A stretch of 64,000 bases of DNA from HGM12998 sp900756495 (lineage in GTDB: Bacteria > Bacillota > Clostridia > Oscillospirales > Oscillospiraceae), in contig CAUEFI010000003.1 of NCBI GenBank assembly GCA_958477305.1, forward strand, positions 168,181-232,180, given 5' to 3'. Numbering within the stretch: the stretch's first letter is position 1; each line of letters opens with the position of its first letter. Shown piece after piece: positions 54,882-63,652 of the stretch. The notes under the pieces were generated by a model. The model ran no database searches and was not told where the DNA came from. It worked only from the letters and a program-made list of their open reading frames with translations. The position numbers and the translations under genes were made by a program.

Positions 54882-56600
54882 ATGCCGGAGCTTACATGGA
54901 TTGGAAAAGAAAAAGTGGTCAACCATCATCAGATGGTGCCGTTTCGAGTGCTGGAGCGGCAGTATACCTATGGCGCTGACCAAAGCGACAATATGGTAAT
55001 CCACGGGGACAATCTGGAAGCGCTGAAAGCCCTGCTGCCCCGGTATGAGGGGAAAATCAAGTGCATCTACATAGACCCGCCTTACAACACCGGCAACGAG
55101 GGCTGGGTATACAACGATAATGTGAACGACCCGAAAATTAGGAAGTGGCTGGGCGAGGTAGTAGGCAGAGAGGGCGAGGATTTAAGTCGCCACGACAAAT
55201 GGCTGTGCATGATGTACCCCCGGCTGAAGCTGCTCCAAAAACTGCTGACGGACGATGGCGTTATTTTCATCAGTATTGATGATAACGAATTATATAATCT
55301 AAAAGCTATTTGTGATGAAATCTTCGGAGCCAATTGTTTTGTGGCGAAGGTAACTTGGCAAAATAACTACTCTTTTCGCAATGATGCAAAGGGAATCCCT
55401 TATGAAACGGATAATATTCTGGTGTACTCTAAAGCTGCTTCTTGGAATCCAAAGCGATTAGCAAGAACATCCGAAATGGACGCTCGGTACGTAAACTACG
55501 ACAATGACTGTACTCCATACAAAGTTACTCCTATTCATGCGCCTGGTGCTTCTACACACAAAAGCATGGTTTATGCGATTCAACAACCGATTACGGGTGA
55601 ACTCATGTATCCGCCCAAAGGTCGGCACTGGAAAGATGGACAAGATAAGTTGCTTACTGCGCTCAATGAGTGGGCACCTTATGAATTGAGAGTCATTGAT
55701 GACTATGAAAAAAGGTGTGATATATGCGGTGGCGATGTTCCTTTAGAGATTCCTGCAATTATGCTTTCTGTCCCGGAGGAAAATGCTAAAAAAATTGCTT
55801 TGCAGCGATACAACCACTTTCCTTGGCCCCCCTATTTCTTTCTCGCAAAAGGGCTTGGTAGCATACAATCAAAAACATATTTGGATGCCACAAAAGGAAA
55901 AGTAGTATCAACTTTGTGGAAGTATGAGGATGTTGGAACAAACGTCGAAGCTACCAATGAATTAAAGCCTTTAATGCGAAATGCTCCTCAATTTGATACA
56001 CCAAAACCCACGCGCCTTTTGGAGCGTATAATCCAAATCGCAACAGATTCGGATTCCATTATTCTTGATTCTTTTGCTGGCTCTGGTACAACTGCTCATG
56101 CCGTCCTCAACACCAATAAAAACGATAATGGTAATCGGCAATTCGTACTCGTTGAAATGGAAAAATACGCCGACAGCATCACCGCCGAGCGGGTCAGGCG
56201 TGTGATAGACGGCTACGGCGAAGGCAAGAACGCCGTAGAGGGCACAGGCGGGGATTTCAGCTTTTACGAGCTGGGCGAGCCGCTGCTCATCGGCGACAAT
56301 CTCAATGAAGCCGTGGGCGTGGAGAAGATACGGGAATACATCTGGTACACCGAGACGAAAGCTCCCTATACGCCGCAGAACAGCGGCGGGTACTACTTGG
56401 GCAAACACGGCGATACTGGCTACTACTTCCATTACGAGCCGGACAGGGTGACAAGCCTTGACCACGCTTTTCTGTCTCAGGTACAGGCAAAGGCGGGCGG
56501 CTATGTGATCTACGCCGACCGCTGCGCCCTAAGCGACGCCGAGCTTTCTGAGTACGGCGTGAAATTCAAGAAAATTCCACGGGATATTACAAAGATTTAA
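54882..56600 (+). CDS. mod: Type III restriction-modification DNA methyltransferase (Mod)
   Basis: 572 residues. Beta-class N6-adenine methyltransferase: DPPYNTGN (motif IV, residues 65-72), SIDDNE (~135) and the SAM-binding FAGSGTTAHA (motif I, ~398) near the C-terminus, followed by VLVEMEKYADSITAERVRRV. The middle (~145-395) is the target-recognition part. Its DNA (about 55260-56160) is clearly AT-richer than both flanks and contains CDICGG; this suggests domain replacement. Start ATG 54882 is behind GGGAGGG. res follows 13 nt after the stop. The recognition sequence cannot be predicted. Confidence 0.95.
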   Translation: MPELTWIGKEKVVNHHQMVPFRVLERQYTYGADQSDNMVIHGDNLEALKALLPRYEGKIKCIYIDPPYNTGNEGWVYNDNVNDPKIRKWLGEVVGREGEDLSRHDKWLCMMYPRLKLLQKLLTDDGVIFISIDDNELYNLKAICDEIFGANCFVAKVTWQNNYSFRNDAKGIPYETDNILVYSKAASWNPKRLARTSEMDARYVNYDNDCTPYKVTPIHAPGASTHKSMVYAIQQPITGELMYPPKGRHWKDGQDKLLTALNEWAPYELRVIDDYEKRCDICGGDVPLEIPAIMLSVPEENAKKIALQRYNHFPWPPYFFLAKGLGSIQSKTYLDATKGKVVSTLWKYEDVGTNVEATNELKPLMRNAPQFDTPKPTRLLERIIQIATDSDSIILDSFAGSGTTAHAVLNTNKNDNGNRQFVLVEMEKYADSITAERVRRVIDGYGEGKNAVEGTGGDFSFYELGEPLLIGDNLNEAVGVEKIREYIWYTETKAPYTPQNSGGYYLGKHGDTGYYFHYEPDRVTSLDHAFLSQVQAKAGGYVIYADRCALSDAELSEYGVKFKKIPRDITKI

Positions 56601-56613
56601 GGGGGTGGGCATT

Positions 56614-59226
56614 ATGGAAATGAAGCGATACCAAAGGAAAGTGATTCAGGATTTGAGCCGGTATATGGAGCTTTTGAACTGGGAGGGCAACATGGGCAAA
56701 GCCTATACCGCCTTCTGGAATGAAAAGGGCGTCAATGTGGGCTTCAGCGGTGTAAAGCCCTATCAGAATATCCTGCCCGGCGTTCCCAACCTATGTCTGA
56801 AGATCCCCACTGGCGGAGGCAAGACCTTCCTTGCCTGCAACGCCATTGCACCCATTTTCGATGGTTTACCGGGTACAAAGATGAAAGCCGTGGTATGGCT
56901 TGTCCCTTCCGACGCTATCCTGACCCAGACACTGGCGGCACTCCGTAATCCTGACCACCCTTACCGCATGAAAATCAATGCCGATTTCGGCGGGCGTGTG
57001 GAGGTCTATACCAAGGAGCAACTTCTCAGCGGGCAGAATTTCAATATTACCACCGTGGGCGAGCAACTTTCCATCATGGTGCTGTCCTATGACTCCTTCC
57101 GTGGACGCAAGGAGCAGCTCAAGGCAAAGCAGGAAAACTCCAACCTTGCGCCGATGGCAAAGGCGCTGGGTACTCCCGCCTATCCTGTGGAGGACGCAGA
57201 CGAAACCGCTCTGCTACAAGTCATCAATCAGCTTTCACCTCTTGTGATTGTGGATGAGAGCCACCACGCCCGCAGTACGCTGAGCAAGGAAATGCTGCAA
57301 AATTTCAATCCCTGCTTTGTCCTTGATTTGACTGCCACACCCACCAAAGAGAGCAATATTCTCTGCTACGTGGACGCCGTGGCGCTTAAGCGGGAAAATA
57401 TGGTGAAGCTGCCTGTGATCGTCTATAATCGAGACAGCCAGCAGGAAGTTATGGCAGACGCCATCGACCTACGGAACCGGTTGGAGCAGTATGCCGCAGC
57501 CGAGCAGGAGAAAACCGGGCTGTATATCCGCCCCATCGTGCTGTTTCAGGCTCAGCCAAAGGGGAAAGAAGACAGCACAACCTTTGAAAAGCTGAAAGAA
57601 AAACTGGTCAGCGCCGGTATTCCCGCAGAGCAGATTGCCATTAAGACTGCTGATGTAAACGAGCTGAAAACCGAGGATCTGCTTTCACCCAAGTGCCAGA
57701 TTCGATATATTATTACGGTCAACGCCTTAAAAGAGGGCTGGGACTGTCCCTTTGCCTATATCCTCGCTTCCCTTGCAAACAAGACCAGTCAGGTGGATGT
57801 CGAGCAGATCGTGGGGCGTGTCCTGCGCCAGCCGCACACACGAAAGAACAACATTCCCGCCTTGAATATATCCTATGTGCTGACCAGTTCCAATGACTTC
57901 AAAGCAACCCTTGACGGCGTGGTAAAGGGCTTAAACGGCGCTGGCTTTAGTGAAAAGGACTATCGTGTGGGGGAGGTTCCCTCTGAACCTGTCCCGCAGC
58001 CGGTCTATCGGCAGGAATCGTTGCCTGAGACGCAGTCTGATAACAGTGCAAGTAACGAGAATGAAGGCTTTTTAGACTTTGATCCCGATTCACTTCGGCA
58101 GAATATTCAAACAAGGGCGGAAACTGCTGCTACCCCCGCCGATGCCATGCTGCAAAATGCTGAGAAGGAGCAGGCAGCATTTGAAAGCGCCTTGACCGCA
58201 GGAACAGATTATGCGTTTGAGGATATTCCCACGGAGGTGCAGGAGAACATGAGCAGCTACCGTATGAGCGCTGAGTTTGAGGAAGAAGCGAGCAAAATCA
58301 AAATCCCGCAGTTTTTCTTAAAAGTGGAGGAAAGCCTGTTCACGCAAGGTAATTATGTACTGCTGAAAAAGGAACATCTGGCGCAGGACTTTACACTGAA
58401 GGGCAAGCCCTACCAGATCGACTTCTATCGTGCCGACGATGAGATGGCAAGGGTGGATATTAACGATACTGAGGGCAGTACGCCAAAGGTGTTCAAAATG
58501 AGCGATACCGACCAGCGGTATATCAAAGAGCAATTTTCCAAGAAAAGCGCCGAGGACAAGATACGCCTGTGCAAGGGCATGATCCACAAGCAGCTTTCCA
58601 AAATGGACATGATTGACGACCACGAGCTGTCCGCATACATCGACCGCATTGTGGATGATATGGACAAGGACACCCTATCTGCGCTGGGAAAGTCCCCACA
58701 GGGTTTCGCCGTCCGTATCAGGCGGTATATTGAGGGCTTACTGGAGGGGCATTACGAAAAGCAGTTCAACGAGTGGCTGGAGATTGGGAAAATCGTCTGC
58801 CGCCCGTCTTATTCTCTGCCGGCGGTTATTGCACCTATGAAAGCCACGACTACTTATGGCAAGAGCTTGTACGGCGGAGAGGAGGAAGCCAACGGCTTTG
58901 AATATGACATGGTGCTTGCCTTGACCGGTATGAATATCAAATGGTGGCACCGGAATATGTCCCGCAAAGGTTTTGTTGTCAATGGGTTTATCAATCACTA
59001 CCCCGACTTTATCGCGATGACCGAAAAGGGTAAAATCGTCCTCATTGAGACCAAAGGCGACCATCTGGATAACGAACAGAACCGGAAAAAGCTGGCCCTT
59101 TCCCGCAAGTGGCAGGAAAAGGCGGGCGAACCATTCCGCTATTACATGGTCTTTCAGGAGAAAGCCCCTGACCTTGATGGGGCATATGCCTTTGACAGGT
59201 TTTTAGAGATGCTGGAGAAGCTGTGA
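56614..59226 (+). CDS. res: Type III restriction endonuclease subunit (Res)
   Basis: 870 residues. SF2 helicase with Walker A IPTGGGKT (residues 64-71), DESHHA (~213), DLTATP (~241), NALKEGWDCPF (~371) and QIVGRVLRQP (~398). A variable acidic linker (~455-545) leads to the C-terminal nuclease with the PD-(D/E)xK residues in DFIAMTEKGKIVLIETKGDH (~800-815). It translocates/switches along DNA and cuts when two unmethylated sites face each other. The ATG at 56614 has AAGGGGG upstream. Both subunits appear intact, so the system is probably active. Confidence 0.95.
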   Translation: MEMKRYQRKVIQDLSRYMELLNWEGNMGKAYTAFWNEKGVNVGFSGVKPYQNILPGVPNLCLKIPTGGGKTFLACNAIAPIFDGLPGTKMKAVVWLVPSDAILTQTLAALRNPDHPYRMKINADFGGRVEVYTKEQLLSGQNFNITTVGEQLSIMVLSYDSFRGRKEQLKAKQENSNLAPMAKALGTPAYPVEDADETALLQVINQLSPLVIVDESHHARSTLSKEMLQNFNPCFVLDLTATPTKESNILCYVDAVALKRENMVKLPVIVYNRDSQQEVMADAIDLRNRLEQYAAAEQEKTGLYIRPIVLFQAQPKGKEDSTTFEKLKEKLVSAGIPAEQIAIKTADVNELKTEDLLSPKCQIRYIITVNALKEGWDCPFAYILASLANKTSQVDVEQIVGRVLRQPHTRKNNIPALNISYVLTSSNDFKATLDGVVKGLNGAGFSEKDYRVGEVPSEPVPQPVYRQESLPETQSDNSASNENEGFLDFDPDSLRQNIQTRAETAATPADAMLQNAEKEQAAFESALTAGTDYAFEDIPTEVQENMSSYRMSAEFEEEASKIKIPQFFLKVEESLFTQGNYVLLKKEHLAQDFTLKGKPYQIDFYRADDEMARVDINDTEGSTPKVFKMSDTDQRYIKEQFSKKSAEDKIRLCKGMIHKQLSKMDMIDDHELSAYIDRIVDDMDKDTLSALGKSPQGFAVRIRRYIEGLLEGHYEKQFNEWLEIGKIVCRPSYSLPAVIAPMKATTTYGKSLYGGEEEANGFEYDMVLALTGMNIKWWHRNMSRKGFVVNGFINHYPDFIAMTEKGKIVLIETKGDHLDNEQNRKKLALSRKWQEKAGEPFRYYMVFQEKAPDLDGAYAFDRFLEMLEKL

Positions 59227-59269
59227 TTCTTGGCTTGGGATAACAGTCTGCAATGAAAGGAGGGCAATA

Positions 59270-59287
59270 ATGTCGTTCTATCATTAA
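59270..59287 (+). pseudogene. Orphan gene start (five codons) after res
   Basis: AAAGGAGGGC is correctly spaced before ATG 59270, but the frame ends at TAA after MSFYH. It looks like the first codons of a lost third gene of the operon, cut by a deletion or insertion scar. Region 59227-59755 (529 nt) otherwise holds only this, the remnant at 59390-59581 and a possible promoter. Confidence 0.35.
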
Positions 59288-59389
59288 CTTTGTTATATTT
59301 GGCTTTTTAGTTCGTTATGGAGTCTGATTTTTACTCTGTTTTGAAATAGGCAATCGGAAGCATCATTTCAGATGTTCCCTCCTTGTGCA

Positions 59390-59581
59390 TTAATCCCGTT
59401 TCACCTTATCTTGTTCCTGCTGTGCTTTCCACTCGGCAAACTCCCGCTGTCCTCCCTCGCTCTCGAAAAACGCCTGCATCTTCGGGAGTAGGATACGGGC
59501 CAGGGCCTCCACCTCAGAAGCGTCTTCATTCCTTACAATCAGGGAAATTTTGAGTGACAGGATTTCTTTTGCTTGGTATAA
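59390..59581 (-). pseudogene. 3' remnant of a conserved small gene
   Basis: On the minus strand an open frame from 59581 to the TAA at 59392-59390 reads QAKEILSLKISLIVRNEDAS, then EVEALARILLPKMQAFFESE and EFAEWKAQQEQDKVKRD. The composition is that of a real charged helical protein and is GC-rich in the third base, but there is no start codon and a stop precedes it. I recall similar C-termini from conjugative or mobile elements but cannot name a family. It is probably what remains of a mobile element gene. Confidence 0.5.
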
Positions 59582-59582
59582 T
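59554..59582 (+). promoter_or_regulatory. Possible promoter upstream of the NimA-like gene
   Basis: GTGACA (59554-59559), 17 nt, TATAAT (59577-59582), 173 nt before the start. It lies at the boundary where the remnant gene is truncated. Confidence 0.35.
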
Positions 59583-59755
59583 CAAATATACTCGTATATT
59601 AGGGATGTCCCGTGAAAAAACTTGGCGTAAAGCTCCTCCCTACTGTATAGTTGCACAACTGCTATATATGATCCATCCGAATCACTGGGGCTGCGCTATC
59701 ATCACATAGATATCGCCATATCTATTTGTTCCCTTCGGAAAAAGGAATACGGTGT

Positions 59756-60229
59756 ATGATGAGACGAAATGATAGAGAAGTCACAGATATTGCAAAGATT
59801 AGCGATATCATATCTAAATGTCATTGCTGTCGGCTTGGTTTTTATGATAATGGTAAAGTCTATATTGTTCCTCTGAATTTCGGTTATGAAGAAACCAATG
59901 GAACATGGATTTTCTATTTCCATGGGGCTACAGAAGGCAGAAAAATAGATCTGATTAAACAGACTCATCATGCAGGATTTGAGCTCGATACAAACTACAA
60001 AATGAATGAGTCAGATGTGCCCTGCCGCTATTCTACAAGGTTTCAAAGCGTGATTGGCACCGGAAAGATTACATTTATTGATAATATTGACCGAAAAAGG
60101 TATGCTTTGCAGCGTATCATGTCTCAGAACACTGGAAAGAAGCATTGGGAATTTCCCGCCGCCATGTTAAACAAAACTGCGGTTTTTGAATTAGAAGTTG
60201 AAGAACTGTCGTGCAAGGAGCATCAATAA
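59756..60229 (+). CDS. Pyridoxamine 5'-phosphate oxidase family protein (NimA-like)
   Basis: 157 residues. Split-barrel flavin-binding fold: MRRNDREVTDIAKISDIISK, CHCCRLGFYDNGKVYIVPLNFG (~22-45), FYFHGATEGRKIDLIK (~55-70). This is the family containing nitroimidazole-resistance NimA proteins; most members are general flavin or heme binding reductases, so resistance should not be assumed. The gene is AT-rich compared with core neighbours, suggesting transfer with the island. ATG 59756 has AAGGAA 8 nt upstream. Confidence 0.88.
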   Translation: MMRRNDREVTDIAKISDIISKCHCCRLGFYDNGKVYIVPLNFGYEETNGTWIFYFHGATEGRKIDLIKQTHHAGFELDTNYKMNESDVPCRYSTRFQSVIGTGKITFIDNIDRKRYALQRIMSQNTGKKHWEFPAAMLNKTAVFELEVEELSCKEHQ

Positions 60230-60248
60230 GTCAAAATAAAAACCGCAC

Positions 60249-60339
60249 TAGTTCCCCAAGAGGGAATATATTTTTCACCTATCCCCCTTTTAGTTGAGGA
60301 GCAAGTAACCCCCTAAAAAAATCGGGTTACTGCTCCTCT
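60249..60339 (+). terminator. Two hairpins downstream of the NimA-like gene
   Basis: A small stem TTCCC-caaga-GGGAA (60251-60267) with TATATTTTT following, then a longer one GAGGAGCAAGTAACCC (60296-60311) with GGGTTACTGCTCCTC (60324-60338) and a weak T-run. Together they probably stop transcription before the minus-strand DUF4364 gene. Confidence 0.6.
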
Positions 60340-60407
60340 TAATGCTTATGGCTGCAATAGAGAAATCACTTTCCTCAGAAAAATTCTGTCTACAGTTATC
60401 TGCATCG

Positions 60408-60941
60408 CTACTCTCCGTCTCCCTGTTCCATCAGTACTTCCAGCACCGCATTGTAAAAACGTTCAGGCCGGCTCTTAAAGTTTTCGCACAGGCGTTCAGC
60501 CTGCTCCCGTACAGGGGAAAAGAGTTCTACCGAGAGCAGATTGCCGCTTTCGTCATCCAATGTCAGGCGAGCCGTAAAGCCGCCTTCGTCGCGTTCCAGT
60601 ACTTCACCTCGCACCTGAGCGTCTCTGCGCAGGGCTCCATTGATTCCGGCTAAGCTGCCGCTGCATTTTCGTTTTACAGAATATGGCAGGCTGCTCTCAC
60701 AGGCAGCGCCGTCCCTGCGCCCTTTTTCAGTAATAGAATAGCACCCATCCTCTAGGGCCAAATGCCCGGTCTTCACCAACTCAGAGACCGCCTCGGCAAA
60801 GTCAAAATAGTCTACGCCAGCATCGCACATCGTCAGATCTGTCAAGGTAGCAAAATCTACTGGTCCGGCCAGCCTTGCTGTCAGATAGAGAACCAGAAAT
60901 TTGATATCCAATTTATCGTGAATAAATCCGTATCGCGCCAT
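60408..60941 (-). CDS. DUF4364 family protein
   Basis: 177 residues. Winged-helix-like N-terminus (ARYGFIHDKLDIKFLVLYLT, then FATLTDLTMCDAGVDYFDFAEAVSEL) and a C-terminal mixed region (GEVLERDEGGFTARLTLDDE). DUF4364 proteins are common in Clostridia and probably DNA-binding; the target is unknown. ATG 60941 has AAGGAGG upstream. Divergent from the DUF3048 lipoprotein gene. Confidence 0.85.
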   Translation of the reverse strand: MARYGFIHDKLDIKFLVLYLTARLAGPVDFATLTDLTMCDAGVDYFDFAEAVSELVKTGHLALEDGCYSITEKGRRDGAACESSLPYSVKRKCSGSLAGINGALRRDAQVRGEVLERDEGGFTARLTLDDESGNLLSVELFSPVREQAERLCENFKSRPERFYNAVLEVLMEQGDGE

Positions 60942-60980
60942 GTGGGGCCTCCTTCTCCCGGGAAATACAATATCCAGTAT

Positions 60981-61009
60981 ATTATACGTCCGGTCTCTCA
61001 AATGTACAA
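60981..61009 (-). promoter_or_regulatory. Sigma-A promoter of the DUF4364 gene
   Basis: TTGTAC (61009-61004), 17 nt, TATAAT (60986-60981) on the minus strand, 40 nt before the start. Confidence 0.7.
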
Positions 61010-61023
61010 GAGGCTTTTTTCCC

Positions 61024-61053
61024 TTGACAGCGCGGGATAAAAGCGTTTATTAT
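61024..61053 (+). promoter_or_regulatory. Sigma-A promoter of the DUF3048 gene
   Basis: TTGACA (61024-61029), 18 nt, TATTAT (61048-61053), 35 nt before the start. Back to back with the DUF4364 promoter. Confidence 0.7.
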
Positions 61054-61088
61054 GTAAAATAGTAGAAAATGACGAACGGAGGCGCACC

Positions 61089-62195
61089 ATGAGGAAAGCC
61101 CTACTTCCACTTTGTCTGGCTCTGCTGCTGTTTCTGCCCTCATGCGGGAAAGAGACTGCGGATGTTACCCCAAGTCCAGATGCCAGTCTCCCTGTATCTG
61201 AGGTCATCTCTTCTCCTACGCCTGCCCCAACACCAGAGCCCACCCCCTACAATGGTCCGGTCAATCCCCTGACAGGGCTGCCTCTGGCGGAGGGCTGGGT
61301 GAATAAGCGTCCCGTTGCCATTATGCTCAACAACCTGCGCGAAGCCCTTCCCCAGCTGGGACAGTCCCAGGCTGATATTATTTATGAGGTCCCTGCAGAA
61401 GGCGGTATTACCCGGATGCTGGGCATCTACCAGTGTCCTGAGGGCGTTGGAACCATCGGCTCCATTCGCTCCGCCCGCCCTTACTATATGGAGCTGGCTC
61501 TGGGACATGACGCCATATACATTCATGCCGGAGGCAGTGAGGACGCTTACGCAAAAATCAAATCTTGGGGGGTAACCTCTTTAGACGGCGTCCGCGGTCC
61601 TTATATGAGCAACACCGCTGGGGAAAACTTGATGTGGCGGGATCCAGAGCGGCGAAAAACCTACTCTCTTGAGCATACCGTCGTTACTACCGGTGATACG
61701 ATCGTGGAGAAATTGGCCAGCTATTCTAATCTGCGCCGTGACCATAAGGAGGGCTATCTCTATGAAATGGCCTTTGCCGAAGACGGTACGCCGAAAAATG
61801 GGACCGCTGCGGCTGCCATCACCATTCCTTTTTCCAACTATAAGACCGGTCTATTTGAATTTGATGAGGACAGCGGCCTCTATCTGGCCTCGGAGTACGG
61901 GGAGCCGTATATAGATGGAAACACTGGCGAACAGGTCGCGGTCACAAATGTGGTGGTGATCAAGACCGCGTGCCGCAACACCGGCGACAGCTATGGCCAT
62001 ATCACAGTTGATCTCTCCAGCGGAGGTAGCGGTTACTATGCCTGCGGCGGAAAGAGCATTCCTATTTATTGGTCCAAATCTTTCCCTGATGGCCAGCTCA
62101 GATATACTGATTCAGAGGGCAATCCCATCACTTTTGGTCAAGGCCGTACTTACGTTAATATTGTGCCTTTGGACGCCGAAGTGACTATCGCGTGA
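61089..62195 (+). CDS. DUF3048 domain lipoprotein (YerB-like)
   Basis: 368 residues. Signal peptide with lipobox LPSC (MRKALLPLCLALLLFLPSCG), a Pro/Thr-rich spacer (~25-55), then the DUF3048 fold: NPLTGLPL, RPVAIMLNN, PQLGQSQADIIYEVPAEGGITR (~85-110), IGSIRSARPYYMELA and YIHAGGSEDAY. The C-terminal domain has WSKSFPDGQLRYTDSEGN. YerB-like lipoproteins sit on the outer side of the membrane; no biochemical role is established. The ATG is preceded by GGAGGCG. Confidence 0.88.
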   Translation: MRKALLPLCLALLLFLPSCGKETADVTPSPDASLPVSEVISSPTPAPTPEPTPYNGPVNPLTGLPLAEGWVNKRPVAIMLNNLREALPQLGQSQADIIYEVPAEGGITRMLGIYQCPEGVGTIGSIRSARPYYMELALGHDAIYIHAGGSEDAYAKIKSWGVTSLDGVRGPYMSNTAGENLMWRDPERRKTYSLEHTVVTTGDTIVEKLASYSNLRRDHKEGYLYEMAFAEDGTPKNGTAAAAITIPFSNYKTGLFEFDEDSGLYLASEYGEPYIDGNTGEQVAVTNVVVIKTACRNTGDSYGHITVDLSSGGSGYYACGGKSIPIYWSKSFPDGQLRYTDSEGNPITFGQGRTYVNIVPLDAEVTIA

Positions 62196-62204
62196 GAGAT
62201 ATTA

Positions 62205-62240
62205 AAGAGGGCGGACAGCGTACGCTGTCCGCCCTCTTTT
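62205..62240. terminator. Bidirectional terminator between convergent genes
   Basis: Near-perfect 16-bp stem (AAAGAGGGCGGACAGCGT and its complement) with TTTT on the plus side and matching AAA on the other. It separates the DUF3048 gene (+) and the Cys-rich gene (-). Confidence 0.85.
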
Positions 62241-62248
62241 GGGGTATA

Positions 62249-63082
62249 TTAGCTACAGCAGCCCTTCAGTTCGTGGTACCCGTCATTGCAGGTGGGAAAG
62301 CTGTTGGGCGGGAAAAATTCGTCCACTGGGAACTTGACATGGCGGAAAATTTCACAGGGATCGTCCTCTCCACCACCGCAAGCACACTCCTTCTCCGGCA
62401 TACAATAGTCGTATACGGGCATCAGAAGTTGGGAATCCCGCTCCAGGCGGATAATGGAGAATTGTCCCAGCGTCACATAAATGCGTTTGCCGTCATTGCC
62501 GAAGCACAAATCGCTGCCAAAGCAGGCGCAGATACAGGGAGGAATTTCCGTGAGCTCACAGTCGCAGGGGCGGCACTCGCAGACATCCACCAGCTTCATG
62601 CTCAATACAATCGGATCCACCGCCTCCACTACAGCGGTCGGCAGGTTTGTCTTGCGGATATTCTGCTCGTCCAGGCCGTCAAAGGCGGCCTCCGAAGAGA
62701 ATACCTTCGCCGCCCCCTCGCTGCCAAAGAGAATCACCCGTTTGTCAAAGACGCACAGTCCGCAAACCTCCACTGGTCGGGCGGCGCCCACAAAGGCATC
62801 GGCGGTGACTCTGTAGAAATAGCGTACGTCCACAGTGTAGAAGCCCCGGTTAAAGCCGATGGGCTCCACGTCGATGTACACATACAGCAGCTCGGCCTTA
62901 CCAGCCTTGATGCTGATAGCGCGGTCAATGGCGCACTGAGAACTCTGAGTCGGATAAAAACGCAAGTCTTCAATGCAGTCTTTATCCTTGCAACTGTCAA
63001 AAATCTTTTTCGTGTGAATACACACAGCCTCGCGGATACACGCGGTATCCTGCACAGGGCCTGGCACAACCTTCTCAGGCAT
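62249..63082 (-). CDS. Conserved cysteine-rich protein, possible spore-surface protein
   Basis: 277 residues, about 24 cysteines, no signal peptide or membrane span. Notable segments are CIREAVCIHTKKIFDSCKDKDC (N-terminus, in part), VEVCGLCVFDKRVILFGSEG (~103-122), DVCECRPCDCELTEIPPCIC-type run (~172-190) and CMPEKECACGGGEDDPC (~225). I know this protein as a widespread hypothetical in Clostridia but no function is established. The high Cys content and a sigma-K/E-like promoter upstream suggest a spore coat or exosporium protein; this is inference. Confidence 0.8.
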   Translation of the reverse strand: MPEKVVPGPVQDTACIREAVCIHTKKIFDSCKDKDCIEDLRFYPTQSSQCAIDRAISIKAGKAELLYVYIDVEPIGFNRGFYTVDVRYFYRVTADAFVGAARPVEVCGLCVFDKRVILFGSEGAAKVFSSEAAFDGLDEQNIRKTNLPTAVVEAVDPIVLSMKLVDVCECRPCDCELTEIPPCICACFGSDLCFGNDGKRIYVTLGQFSIIRLERDSQLLMPVYDYCMPEKECACGGGEDDPCEIFRHVKFPVDEFFPPNSFPTCNDGYHELKGCCS

Positions 63083-63123
63083 TGTAATACCTCCTAGAAA
63101 GAGTAGTTGGAAGGGTTCCGTAC

Positions 63124-63151
63124 CATTCTATGAGAGGGCCAAGGAAAGGTG
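63124..63151 (-). promoter_or_regulatory. Putative sigma-K or sigma-E promoter of the Cys-rich gene
   Basis: CACC (63151-63148), 15-16 nt, CATAGAATG (63132-63124) on the minus strand, close to the Bacillus sigma-K pattern mACm and CATAnnnTA. About 42 nt before the start codon. Confidence 0.3.
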
Positions 63152-63169
63152 CGCCGGATTACAACAGGG

Positions 63170-63562
63170 TCAGATACGGTAAGTTTCAGGCGGAGCCGTA
63201 AAAGAACAGATTTTTGCTATGCCCTCACGGAAATACAGCACTTCGCAGATGCCATCGTCTTCGCTATACATGTCCCGCAAGGCAGGGTTTTGCTCCAGCA
63301 TAGCCGCTCTTGCTTCTCTCCGTGGATCCAGCAAGATCACACCACTCAACCGAATCCAGCGCTCCCCGACCATGCCAGAAATCTCTACCCGCGGATTGGC
63401 CTCAAGTTGTGCAAAGACCGCCTTTTGATTACCAATCTGAATGTAGATCCTTCCTTCAAATTCTGAAACCGCCCCAAACGGCCTTACCCGGGGTTGATTG
63501 CCGTCAGCAGTAGCCAGATAAAAAGTGCCGACCTTCCTCAAAAACTCCACAATCGGATGCAT
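63170..63562 (-). CDS. Pyridoxamine 5'-phosphate oxidase family protein
   Basis: 130 residues. Split-barrel flavin-binding fold: VEFLRKVGTFYLATADGNQP, RVRPFGAVSEFEGRIYIQIG, NPRVEISGMVGERWIRLSG. These small proteins bind FMN or F420-like cofactors; the true PdxH residues are not evident, so the substrate is unknown. ATG 63562 has AAAGGAG upstream; a longer frame to 63625 is rejected. Related in fold only to the NimA-like gene at 59756. Confidence 0.87.
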   Translation of the reverse strand: MHPIVEFLRKVGTFYLATADGNQPRVRPFGAVSEFEGRIYIQIGNQKAVFAQLEANPRVEISGMVGERWIRLSGVILLDPRREARAAMLEQNPALRDMYSEDDGICEVLYFREGIAKICSFTAPPETYRI

Positions 63563-63606
63563 ATATAAATCTCCTTTCTCAAGCAAAAAAGGGCATGGAA
63601 AATGTC

Positions 63607-63635
63607 TTGCAATTTTTATTTCCATGTGCTATACT
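63607..63635 (+). promoter_or_regulatory. Sigma-A promoter of tRNA-Gly
   Basis: TTGCAA (63607-63612), 17 nt, TATACT (63630-63635), 17 nt before the tRNA. Confidence 0.75.
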
Positions 63636-63652
63636 GTTAAAGTCGCTGAGAT

